Below are positions 1 to 5,638 of a stretch of DNA of 8,461 nt, piece after piece (within the stretch, counting starts at the first letter, position 1; each line of letters begins with the position of its first letter). A program made the position numbers and the translations under genes. The notes beneath the pieces were generated by a model. That model saw only the letters and a program-made list of their open reading frames with translations, searched no databases and was not told where the DNA came from. This DNA comes from Hyphomicrobiales bacterium (GTDB taxonomy: Bacteria; Pseudomonadota; Alphaproteobacteria; Rhizobiales; Kaistiaceae). The stretch spans positions 1 through 8,461 of the forward strand of contig JAFKJZ010000397.1 in assembly GCA_017305815.1 (NCBI GenBank), in the 5' to 3' direction.

Positions 1-690
1 GGCGCGCAGCGAAAGCTTGCCGCCGATCTTCGGCGCCGAAAGGCCCTTCATGCCCTTTTCGAGGATGAAGCCGCGGATGGCGCCGTCATGCGCCTCGGAC
101 TTCGCCCAGACGACGAAGACGTCGGCGATCGGCGAGTTGGAGATCCACGTCTTGGCGCCGTTGAGGACATAGCCGCCCTCGGTCTTCTTCGCCGTCGTGA
201 TCATGCCGGCCGGATCGGAGCCGGCGTCGGGCTCGGTCAGGCCGAAGCAGCCGATCCATTCGCCGGTCGCGAGCCTCGGCAGGTACTTCTGCCGCTGTGC
301 CTCGCTGCCATAGGCGTAGATCGGGTACATCACCAGCGACGACTGCACGCTCATCATCGAGCGATAGCCCGAATCGATGCGCTCGACCTCGCGCGCCACC
401 AGGCCATAAGCGACATAGGAAGCGCCGACGCCGCCATATTCGGCCGGCACGGTGACGCCGAGCAGGCCGGTCTCGCCCATCTCGCGGAAGATCTCGGGAT
501 CGGTCCGTTCGTCGAGATAGGCCTTTTCGACGCGCGGCAGCAGGCGATCGGCGGCGAAGGCCTTGGCCGTGTCGCGGATCATCCGCTCTTCGTCCGTCAG
601 TTGCGCTTCGAAATGAAACGGGTCGTCCCAGACGAAGCGCGACAGAGCGGGCTGGTCCTTCGGCTTCAGGGTCGGCTTCTGTTCGGACAT
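1..690 (-). CDS. gcdH: Glutaryl-CoA dehydrogenase, N-terminal 230 residues (cut by left edge)
   Basis: FAD-dependent acyl-CoA dehydrogenase that oxidatively decarboxylates glutaryl-CoA to crotonyl-CoA in lysine, hydroxylysine and tryptophan catabolism; in bacteria it is cytoplasmic and passes electrons to ETF. The frame is open from an ATG at 690 to the window edge. The acyl-CoA dehydrogenase signature [13 protein letters not shown] is at residues 150-162. Stretches very close to the mitochondrial enzyme are visible: [13 protein letters not shown] (109-121), [16 protein letters not shown] (123-138) and KTWISNSP (180-187). These separate it from ordinary chain-length acyl-CoA dehydrogenases. 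The family is about 395-405 residues long, so the C-terminal helical domain and the catalytic glutamate lie outside the window. An AGAGGTGAG ribosome-binding site precedes the ATG. The gene is divergent from a LysR regulator, a common arrangement for gcdH. Family assignment is strong; activity rests on homology. Confidence 0.93.
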   Translation of the reverse strand, partial: MSEQKPTLKPKDQPALSRFVWDDPFHFEAQLTDEERMIRDTAKAFAADRLLPRVEKAYLDERTDPEIFREMGETGLLGVTVPAEYGGVGASYVAYGLVAREVERIDSGYRSMMSVQSSLVMYPIYAYGSEAQRQKYLPRLATGEWIGCFGLTEPDAGSDPAGMITTAKKTEGGYVLNGAKTWISNSPIADVFVVWAKSEAHDGAIRGFILEKGMKGLSAPKIGGKLSLRA

Positions 691-813
691 GGTTCTCACC
701 TCTGGCGGTTTGGCGGACGGCGCGCGGCCTGCGGCAGGGCGCGCCTCCGGAAGGATCGCCGTGAAACTAGCAAATCCCTGCGCGCCGCGATAACAAGCCT
801 TTCCGTGAAGTTG

Positions 814-828
814 ATGAGCGTGGCTCAT
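814..828. promoter_or_regulatory. Candidate LysR-type operator (T-N11-A dyad)
   Basis: ATGAGC-GTG-GCTCAT is a perfect inverted repeat with 6-bp arms and a 3-bp centre. It contains T815-N11-A827, the classic LysR box geometry. It sits 20 bp before the lysR ATG in the 158-bp gcdH/lysR gap, fitting autorepression and divergent control of gcdH. In the rest of the gap (691-848) I see the two ribosome-binding sites and only a weak minus-strand promoter candidate for gcdH (TTGTTA at 796-791, 17-bp spacer, TTGCTA at 773-768). Binding is inferred. Confidence 0.55.
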
Positions 829-848
829 AGGAGTTCGGGAGGAAATCC

Positions 849-1739
849 ATGCGCGAAGGCTATATCCCGACGATTTCCGAGCTGCAGGCCTTCTCCGCCT
901 GCGCGCGGCTCGGCACGACGACGCGCGCGGCGCAGGCGCTGAACCTGACCCAGAGCGCCGTCAGCCGCTCGGTCGGGACGCTGGAGGAGCGGCTCGGCGT
1001 TCGGCTTTTCCTGCGCGTGAAGCAGCGGCTGATCCTTTCCGACGCCGGCCGCGCGCTCAACCGCGAATCGGACCGCCTGCTTGACGAGTTGCGCCAGGCG
1101 GCGATGACGGTGATGGCGTTCGGCGGCCATGCCGACGTGCTGCGTCTCGCCGTGCTGCCGACCTTCGGCTCGACCTGGCTGGTGCCGCGGCTCGCCGCCT
1201 ATCGGGCGATCGCGCCGGATCTCACCTTCGACATCTCGGCGCGGCTGGAGGCGGTGGATTTCGAGGCGGACGGCTTCGATGCCGCGATCCAGCGCGGCGA
1301 CCATCGTCCCGGCGGCGCCCATGCCGACGTGCTGATGCCGGAGGAACTGGTGGTGCTCGCGGCGCCGGCGCTGCTCGGCGGCCGGCGTGTGCTGCCGGAC
1401 GAGGAACTCTCGCGCATGCCGCTGTTGCAGCAATCGACCCGGCCGACGCTCTGGCTCGACTGGTTCCGGGACGCCGGCCTCGACAGCCGCACCATCCTGC
1501 GCGGCGCCCGCTTCCAGCATTTCGACATGGTCGTGCATGCGGCGGTCGCCGGCCTCGGCGTCGCGCTGGTTCCCGAGGTGGTGGCGCGGACGGCGCTGGC
1601 GGCGGGCGACCTGGTGCTGGCGTCCGAGCGGCGGCTGACCGGCGACCAGCCCTATACGCTGATCTATCCGCACCGCAGCCAGCAGCGGGAAGGCTTCATG
1701 CGCTTTCGCGACTGGCTGCTGCGGCAGGTCGATCGGTAG
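849..1739 (+). CDS. LysR-type transcriptional regulator (GcvA-like), probable regulator of gcdH
   Basis: 296-residue one-component activator/repressor, a normal length for LysR proteins. The N-terminal winged helix-turn-helix spans about residues 9-68: the recognition region [18 protein letters not shown] is at 25-42, followed by [11 protein letters not shown], the usual LysR ending of the DNA-binding domain. A linker helix follows. The effector-binding domain begins near residue 97 with [18 protein letters not shown], the pattern of the GcvA-like subgroup, and includes the FDAAIQRGD segment. The start is well supported by GGGAGGAAA six or so bases before the ATG. It is divergent from gcdH, and other bacteria have LysR regulators (GcdR type) next to gcdH that respond to glutarate. 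Control of gcdH here is therefore likely but inferred from position. The stop is 4 bp from the end of the convergent marR gene, leaving no room for a dedicated terminator between them. Confidence 0.93.
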   Translation: MREGYIPTISELQAFSACARLGTTTRAAQALNLTQSAVSRSVGTLEERLGVRLFLRVKQRLILSDAGRALNRESDRLLDELRQAAMTVMAFGGHADVLRLAVLPTFGSTWLVPRLAAYRAIAPDLTFDISARLEAVDFEADGFDAAIQRGDHRPGGAHADVLMPEELVVLAAPALLGGRRVLPDEELSRMPLLQQSTRPTLWLDWFRDAGLDSRTILRGARFQHFDMVVHAAVAGLGVALVPEVVARTALAAGDLVLASERRLTGDQPYTLIYPHRSQQREGFMRFRDWLLRQVDR

Positions 1740-1743
1740 GCGG

Positions 1744-2259
1744 TCAGTCCTCGCTGATCCGCTGCAGGAGTTCCAGCAGCAGGGCCTGTTCGGCGGCGGA
1801 AAGTGGCGCCAGCAGCCGGTTGCCGGCCTCGTTGCTCTTGGCGAGCCGGTCGAGCGTGTAGTCGACGCCCTTGTTCGTCAGCGTGATGATCACCATCCGC
1901 TGGTCGGTGCTCGACGTGCCCCTCGTCACCAGCCCGAGCTTGCGCAATTTGCGCACGACGAGGCTGATCGTCGAGGGATCCATCGCCGTCAGGCGGCCGA
2001 GATGGTTCTGCGAGACCTCGCCATGGCGCAGGATGGTGGCCAGCGCCGCGAACTGGGTCGGCGTCAGATCCTCGCCCGCCATGACCTGCTGGAAGCAGGT
2101 CGTGGCGCGCTGATGGACCTTGCGGATGATATGGGCCGGGTGGTGGTCGAGATCGTAGCCGGTTTCCGCGATCCGTTCCGCGATCTCCGACCGGCTGTAG
2201 CTCTTGCCTGCGGCGGGCTCGTCGCCGCCCACGCCGTCCTGGCTCGTTTCTTCAATCAA
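1744..2259 (-). CDS. MarR-family transcriptional regulator
   Basis: 171-residue winged-helix regulator; the family usually forms dimers that repress nearby genes until a small ligand binds. The conserved core starts near residue 35 with YDLDHHPAHIIRK, a dimerisation helix. The winged helix follows: LTPTQFAAL (65-73), SQNHLGRLTAMDPSTISLVVRKL (83-105) and the wing DQRMVIITLTNKG (119-131), the diagnostic MarR D-x-R...LT pattern. The start is TTG at 2259, with AAGGGG nine bases upstream. No in-frame ATG occurs between that point and the upstream stop at 2289-2287. A GTG at codon 10 is the alternative. The N-terminal 34 residues are polar and variable. It lies 39 bp downstream of the hydrolase gene on the same strand, probably co-transcribed, so the hydrolase is its likely target. 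Related pairs of MarR regulator and isochorismatase-type amidase occur in N-heterocycle catabolism (for example nicotinate), but the ligand here is unknown. Confidence 0.92.
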   Translation of the reverse strand: MIEETSQDGVGGDEPAAGKSYSRSEIAERIAETGYDLDHHPAHIIRKVHQRATTCFQQVMAGEDLTPTQFAALATILRHGEVSQNHLGRLTAMDPSTISLVVRKLRKLGLVTRGTSSTDQRMVIITLTNKGVDYTLDRLAKSNEAGNRLLAPLSAAEQALLLELLQRISED

Positions 2260-2286
2260 AAGGTGTAGCCCCTTGCCGCGCTGTCG

Positions 2287-2302
2287 TTAAGACAAGCCTT
2301 AA
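2287..2302. promoter_or_regulatory. Short inverted repeat between hydrolase and marR genes
   Basis: TTAAG-ACAAGC-CTTAA has perfect 5-bp AT-rich arms, plus one further matching pair inside (C2293-G2296). It overlaps the hydrolase stop codon (2299-2301) and lies 27 bp upstream of the marR TTG. The size and base composition suit a MarR operator for autoregulation. It could also be a weak RNA hairpin or chance. Its arms do not resemble the palindrome upstream of the hydrolase, which weakens the shared-operator idea. Confidence 0.25.
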
Positions 2303-2931
2303 ACCTGACGCAGCGCAAGGCCGTCCTTCAGCGAAGCAACCACGTCGGCTGCGTTAGTCACAATACCGAAATGGGTGGCGATGTCGTAGAGCGAACTCTC
2401 CTGTTCGCGCGGGCCGGTTGCGGCGCAGCAATCCTGCGGAACGACGACGTCGTAGCCGATGAAGAAGGCGTCGTGGACCGTCGAGCGGACGCAGATGTTG
2501 GTGACCACGCCGAACACCACGACCTGGGTGATCTGCATGTCCTTCAGCGTCATGTCGAGGTCGGTCTGGAAGAAGGCCGAATAGCGGCGCTTGATGATGT
2601 GGATCTCGTCGTCGCGGGCGCCCAGATCCTCGATGATCTCCGTGCCCCAGGTGCCCTCGACGCAATGCGGGGTGCGCTTCACCCATTCGCGGTCGCGGCG
2701 CATGTTGGCGCGGTGGACGTCATGCACCCAGAAGACTGGGGCGCCGACGGCGCGGGCGGCCTCGATCACTTCGAGCTGCTGCGGCACCAGAGTCTCGTAG
2801 CCCGGCAGCACCATCGCGCCGCCCGGCTTGCAGAATTCGTTGATCATGTCGACGACGATGACCGCCGTGCGCGCCGGGTCGAGCGTCAGCGTCTCGCCAT
2901 GGCGATGATCCGAGAAAACGTCAGCACTCAT
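2299..2931 (-). CDS. Cysteine hydrolase, isochorismatase/ureidoacrylate-amidohydrolase family
   Basis: 210-residue alpha/beta cysteine hydrolase of the isochorismatase fold; members hydrolyse C-N bonds in small amides or ureides, or isochorismate. The triad is visible: D28 in IVVDMINEF, K114 in IIKRRYSAF and C147 in VTNICVRST. The Val-Thr pair before TNIC (143-144) is where the family has its cis-peptide. The RRYSAFFQTDLD motif and the surrounding pattern resemble RutB (ureidoacrylate hydrolase), biuret hydrolase and N-carbamoylsarcosine amidase more than true isochorismatases. I prefer the ATG at 2931 because GGAGG sits five bases before it. An ATG four codons earlier (2943) lacks a ribosome-binding site and itself overlaps that GGAGG. 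The protein is probably cytoplasmic, with no signal peptide. It is first in a minus-strand pair with marR. No rut, biuret or nicotinate pathway genes lie nearby, so the substrate cannot be assigned. Confidence 0.88.
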   Translation of the reverse strand: MSADVFSDHRHGETLTLDPARTAVIVVDMINEFCKPGGAMVLPGYETLVPQQLEVIEAARAVGAPVFWVHDVHRANMRRDREWVKRTPHCVEGTWGTEIIEDLGARDDEIHIIKRRYSAFFQTDLDMTLKDMQITQVVVFGVVTNICVRSTVHDAFFIGYDVVVPQDCCAATGPREQESSLYDIATHFGIVTNAADVVASLKDGLALRQV

Positions 2932-3013
2932 ATGATCCTCCATGTCGGCAACGCGGTGTCGTCCGCCTCCTGGCGGCGGTCCATCACGCCCTCAATGCTC
3001 CAAACTTTATTTG

Positions 3014-3031
3014 GCTAGTAAGTATATTAGC
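3014..3031. promoter_or_regulatory. Candidate operator palindrome upstream of the hydrolase gene
   Basis: GCTAGTAAGTATATTAGC is an 18-bp imperfect palindrome; six of its nine symmetric base pairs match (half-site GCTAnTA). It is AT-rich in a GC-rich neighbourhood and overlaps the spacer and -10 of the hydrolase promoter candidate, where a repressor would block polymerase. The neighbouring MarR protein is the obvious candidate ligand. Which protein binds is inferred. Confidence 0.4.
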
Positions 3032-3044
3032 AGCGCGATGTCAA
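3016..3044 (-). promoter_or_regulatory. Candidate sigma-70-type promoter for the hydrolase-marR operon
   Basis: On the minus strand a consensus -35, TTGACA (3044-3039), is followed after 17 bases by TTACTA (3021-3016), a poor -10. The stretch TAATATACTTACTAG offers other -10 choices at less ideal spacing. The position, about 85 bp upstream of the hydrolase ATG in the AT-rich part of the intergenic region, supports a promoter. The exact -10 is uncertain. The remainder of the 2932-3138 gap shows only a small CCGCC-TCCT-GGCGG stem at 2963-2976. Confidence 0.35.
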
Positions 3045-3138
3045 CCGGATCAAGCGAGGTGCCCGCCTGCCCCAAATTTGATCTACGTGACTGATTTCGA
3101 TGCAGTTTTTGAAAATGAGTAGCGCCCTTCAAGGTGCA

Positions 3139-3168
3139 TTGACAAAGGCCCGGATTCGATCTGATTAT
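3139..3168 (+). promoter_or_regulatory. Predicted sigma-70-type promoter of the transport operon
   Basis: A perfect -35 TTGACA (3139-3144), an 18-bp spacer and GATTAT (3163-3168, four of six consensus bases) lie about 65 bp upstream of the binding-protein ATG. Transcription would start near 3175. The segment is clearly more AT-rich than the flanking genes. It is overlapped on its downstream side by a GntR/FadR-type palindrome, consistent with repressor control. Confidence 0.55.
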
Positions 3169-3179
3169 TGTATGACTAT
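3167..3179. promoter_or_regulatory. Candidate GntR (FadR subfamily) operator
   Basis: ATTGTATGACTAT fits the FadR-subfamily consensus T-N-G-T-N3-A-C-N-A exactly (TTGT-ATG-ACTA at 3168-3178), with one extra matching outer pair. It overlaps the -10 end and the predicted transcription start of the transporter promoter, a classic repression position. No GntR gene is present in the window, so the regulator would be encoded outside it. A short motif like this can occur by chance. Confidence 0.4.
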
Positions 3180-3233
3180 CAATGAATGGAGGGGTCGAGG
3201 GGACCGTTCTCGTCATTGATCGGAGGGACTTCC

Positions 3234-4565
3234 ATGCTCATTCGCAAGCTAACCGTTTCGCGCCTGATGCTAGCCAGCGCCATGACCGTCCTGGCTGCCA
3301 TGTCTCCGTCGATGGCCAGCGCCGAGGGGATCACCCTCAAGGTGTTCGGCGGCTCGGCGCTCAACAAGCTGGCCCCGCGCCAGACGCCCGACGTCCAGAA
3401 AGCCATTCAGGACAAGGTGATCGCCGGCTTCCTGGCCGAGCATCCCGAGGTCAAGGCGGTCGAGTGGGACGCCCAGGGCCCGCAGGCCAATGACGTGCAG
3501 CGCCTGATGACGGCGCGCCTCGCCAATCAGGAAATGGACCTGATCGCCTGCTCGGCCTTCTACACCAACGGCGCCTATGTCCGCCGTGGCCTGGTTCGTC
3601 CGATCACCAAGGAAATCGAGGCGTTTTCCGCCAATCTCGACCAGCCGGCGATCGGCGCCTTCACGGTGCGCGGCGAAGTCTACGCCGTTCCGATCACGAC
3701 GATGTCGACCTCGACCATCTTCTACAACAAGAAGCTGTTCGCCGATCTCGGCATTCCGGTCCCGCCGACCTATGAGGACCTGAAGGCCGCGGCGCCGAAG
3801 CTTGCCGCCGCCGGCGTCATTCCGCTGCTGCACCAGGGCTCGAACACGCCGATGTGGCCGATGTGGTACTTCGAGACCTTCGCCCAGTCCTCGGGCGACC
3901 CGATCGGCCGCACCACGGCGATCCTCGACGGCAAGGCCAAGTTCAACGATCCCGACGGCGTGGCCGCCTTCGCGCTGCTGAAGCAGTGGGTCGATGACGG
4001 CATCCTCTCGAAGGACTCCCTCGCCGTCGACCAGGACGGCATGCGCTCGGCCTTCGCCAGCGGCAAGAGCGCCATGTATTACGGCGGCACCTGGGAAGTT
4101 CCCTCGCTCCAGGAGAGCGTGAAGGACTTCGAATGGGGCGTGTTCGCCTTCCCGAAGATGCCAGGCACCCCGGGCGAGCCGAAGCATGGCGGCGGCGCCG
4201 ACAACGGCATGTGCATGTCGGCGACGATCGCGCCGGAGAAGGTCGACGCTGCCGTCGCCTTCATGGGCTACCTGACCAAGCCGGAGGTTGCGACGCTCTA
4301 TCTCGAGCCCGAGCAGCCGCTCGCGACCTCGGTCAAGGGCGTGCCGGTCGTCGAGGACGCCTATGCCAAGGACCTGCGCGCCAGCGCCTTCCCGAACACG
4401 GTCAAGTTCCTCGACTGGGTCTGGCCGGCGGAAATCGCGACGGCCGTCTCGTCGTCGATCGCCGGCGTCGTCGGCGGCCAGCTGACGCCGCAGCAGGCGG
4501 CCGACGCCGTGCAGGCCGTCTATGACGACCTCGTTGCCCAGGGCAACTGGCCGCCGCAGGACTAA
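3234..4565 (+). CDS. Sugar ABC transporter substrate-binding protein (family 1)
   Basis: 443-residue periplasmic binding protein that would capture a sugar, oligosaccharide, polyol or glycoside and deliver it to the permeases encoded downstream. The signal peptide is typical: MLIRK n-region, hydrophobic core to about residue 23, and a predicted signal peptidase I site after SMASA (A30|E31). There is no lipobox cysteine. The mature protein shows family-1 features: VYAVPITTMSTSTIFYNKKLF in the first lobe, GKSAMYYGGTW at about 277-287, and ADNGMCMSA near 325. The aromatic-rich WPMWYFE segment may contribute to ligand stacking. The start is fixed by GGAGGG six bases before the ATG at 3234; an in-frame ATG at 3186 would add 16 polar residues before the signal peptide. 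It is first in the operon, behind a predicted promoter, and followed by hairpins that would let its mRNA accumulate above that of the membrane subunits. The substrate cannot be read from sequence. Confidence 0.93.
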   Translation: MLIRKLTVSRLMLASAMTVLAAMSPSMASAEGITLKVFGGSALNKLAPRQTPDVQKAIQDKVIAGFLAEHPEVKAVEWDAQGPQANDVQRLMTARLANQEMDLIACSAFYTNGAYVRRGLVRPITKEIEAFSANLDQPAIGAFTVRGEVYAVPITTMSTSTIFYNKKLFADLGIPVPPTYEDLKAAAPKLAAAGVIPLLHQGSNTPMWPMWYFETFAQSSGDPIGRTTAILDGKAKFNDPDGVAAFALLKQWVDDGILSKDSLAVDQDGMRSAFASGKSAMYYGGTWEVPSLQESVKDFEWGVFAFPKMPGTPGEPKHGGGADNGMCMSATIAPEKVDAAVAFMGYLTKPEVATLYLEPEQPLATSVKGVPVVEDAYAKDLRASAFPNTVKFLDWVWPAEIATAVSSSIAGVVGGQLTPQQAADAVQAVYDDLVAQGNWPPQD

Positions 4566-4583
4566 GTCCGCCCCACGCAGCAG

Positions 4584-4616
4584 AGAGCCCCGGTTTCGGC
4601 TTGAAGCCGGGGCTTT
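4584..4616 (+). terminator. Intra-operon stem-loop (partial terminator or mRNA stabiliser)
   Basis: A 13-bp stem (4584-4596 with 4604-4616, two G-U pairs) with a 7-base loop has the strong core AGCCCCGG / CCGGGGCT. It begins 18 bp after the binding-protein stop. Only a short, interrupted run of T follows (CTTTCG), so it is a weak intrinsic terminator by classical rules. Such hairpins after binding-protein genes commonly protect the upstream message and reduce read-through to permease genes. Confidence 0.65.
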
Positions 4617-4626
4617 CGCAGGTTGA

Positions 4627-4644
4627 CCGGCGCTTTCGCGCCGG
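4627..4644 (+). repeat. Second tandem stem-loop, perfect 7-bp GC stem
   Basis: CCGGCGC-TTTC-GCGCCGG is a perfect inverted repeat with a four-base loop, 10 bases after the first hairpin. Together the two structures fill the first half of the 138-bp gap before the TIM-barrel gene. The ten bases GGCTTTCGCA occur both at the 3' end of hairpin one (4611-4620) and at 4654-4663. No protein-coding sequence is supported in 4566-4703. Confidence 0.5.
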
Positions 4645-4703
4645 CGTGGCCGCGGCTTTCGCACGGGCCGTTGCCGGAACGGATCATCGACAAGGACGAG
4701 ACC

Positions 4704-5636
4704 ATGACCCCCCTGAGCTCGAAGCCGCAGCGCTTCTCCATCGGCTACCACCTCAACAGCTGGGACCTCGAGGGCCTGCCGCTGCAGCCGGCCCTGAAGT
4801 TCCTGGCCGAGCAGGGCTTCGGCTGGTTCGAGATCCTGGCGTTCACCAGCCTTTCCGACCAGTTCGCCCGCAAGTACATGCAGCTCGGGCACCAGGCGCC
4901 GATGGGCGTCACCACCGACACCGACATCCTGCGCCGCTACGCGATCCTGTCGAAGGCGCAGAGCGAGCTCGGCATTCGCCTGTCGTCGCTCTACGTCAAT
5001 GCGGTGTTCACCAATCCGGTCGCCTGGGAATATGAGCGCGACGTGCTGCTGTCGCTCGCCCGCCTGCTCAAGGGCTTCGGCTCGCCCGTGCTGGTGCTGG
5101 GCGGCGGACCGTCGGTCGCTTCCGGCAATGCGCATGAGGCGCAGGACTACCGCGATTTCGCCCGCTCGCTCGAGGACATCGGCCGTCGCACCAAGGATCT
5201 CGGCATCGATACGGTCTATCATCCGCATCTCGACACCTTCGTCGAGAACCGCGAGCAGCTCGACCGCCTGATGGACGTGCTCGACACCTCCGTCGCCGGC
5301 CTCTGCATCGACCCGGCCCATTTGGCGCAGACCTATTCCGACCCGGTCGACGCGGTGAAGACCTACATCTCCGCCGTTCGTTACATGCATCTGAAGGACA
5401 CCAAGGTCGATCCGTCCCTGAAGGGTTATGATCGCTACGCCGCCTTCTGCGAGCTCGGCGCCGGCGTCGTCGACCTGAAGGGCCTCGTCAAGGTGCTGCT
5501 CGACGCGGAATATGCCGGCCTCGCCATCGTCGAGCTCGACGCGTCGCAGAAGACGGCCGAGCAGAGCACGCTCGAGAGCATCGACTATCTGAAGAACACG
5601 CTCGGCCTCGTGCTGACCCCCGGCGGCGCGGCGTAG
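4704..5636 (+). CDS. Sugar phosphate isomerase/epimerase-like TIM-barrel protein (IolE/xylose-isomerase-like)
   Basis: 310-residue single-domain TIM barrel of the AP-endonuclease-2/xylose-isomerase-like superfamily, whose members isomerise, epimerise or dehydrate sugars, keto-sugars or inososes with a divalent metal. Visible signatures are EQGFGWFEI (36-44), VLVLGGGPS (129-137), YHPHLDTFVE (172-181), CIDPAHLAQT (201-210), MHLKD (228-232), ELGAGVVDLKGL (250-261) and AIVELD (274-279). Likely metal or catalytic residues are H175, D203, H206, H229 and E277, by analogy with IolE-type enzymes. There is no signal peptide, so it is cytoplasmic. AAGGACGAG before the ATG at 4704 supports this start; a TTG at 4623 would add 27 residues encoded by the hairpin region. 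It sits between the binding-protein and permease genes, unusual for an enzyme, and ends 2 bp before permease 1. With the downstream oxidoreductase it suggests an oxidise-then-isomerise/eliminate route. Exact reaction unknown. Confidence 0.88.
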   Translation: MTPLSSKPQRFSIGYHLNSWDLEGLPLQPALKFLAEQGFGWFEILAFTSLSDQFARKYMQLGHQAPMGVTTDTDILRRYAILSKAQSELGIRLSSLYVNAVFTNPVAWEYERDVLLSLARLLKGFGSPVLVLGGGPSVASGNAHEAQDYRDFARSLEDIGRRTKDLGIDTVYHPHLDTFVENREQLDRLMDVLDTSVAGLCIDPAHLAQTYSDPVDAVKTYISAVRYMHLKDTKVDPSLKGYDRYAAFCELGAGVVDLKGLVKVLLDAEYAGLAIVELDASQKTAEQSTLESIDYLKNTLGLVLTPGGAA

Positions 5637-5638
5637 CG

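Noticed and set aside
759..809. Direct repeat CCGTGAA at 759-765 and 803-809 in the gcdH/lysR gap
   Set aside because: Seven bases 44 bp apart without further similarity is easily chance and has no dyad symmetry expected of a LysR site.
88..942. Open frame of 284 codons on the plus strand over gcdH and the start of lysR
   Set aside because: It is antisense to the well-supported gcdH frame, has low-complexity Arg/Ala/Gly composition and no ribosome-binding site or domain.
825..1673. Open frame of 282 codons antisense to lysR
   Set aside because: It is a mirror of the LysR coding frame with Arg/His/Gln-rich composition and no recognisable family.
3073..3080. CAAATTTG palindrome in the intergenic region before the transport operon
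   Set aside because: Eight bases with no extension of symmetry on either side; too short to support an operator.
3007..3216. 69-codon open frame on the minus strand in the divergent intergenic region
   Set aside because: It covers both predicted promoters, has no ribosome-binding site and shows no codon-position bias like the real genes.
3186..3233. Upstream ATG start for the binding protein
   Set aside because: It would put 16 polar residues before a good signal peptide, and the ATG at 3234 has a better placed GGAGGG.
4623..4703. TTG start extending the TIM-barrel protein by 27 residues
   Set aside because: The added segment is encoded by the hairpin region and does not look like the family's N terminus; the ATG at 4704 has its own ribosome-binding site and precedes the barrel directly.
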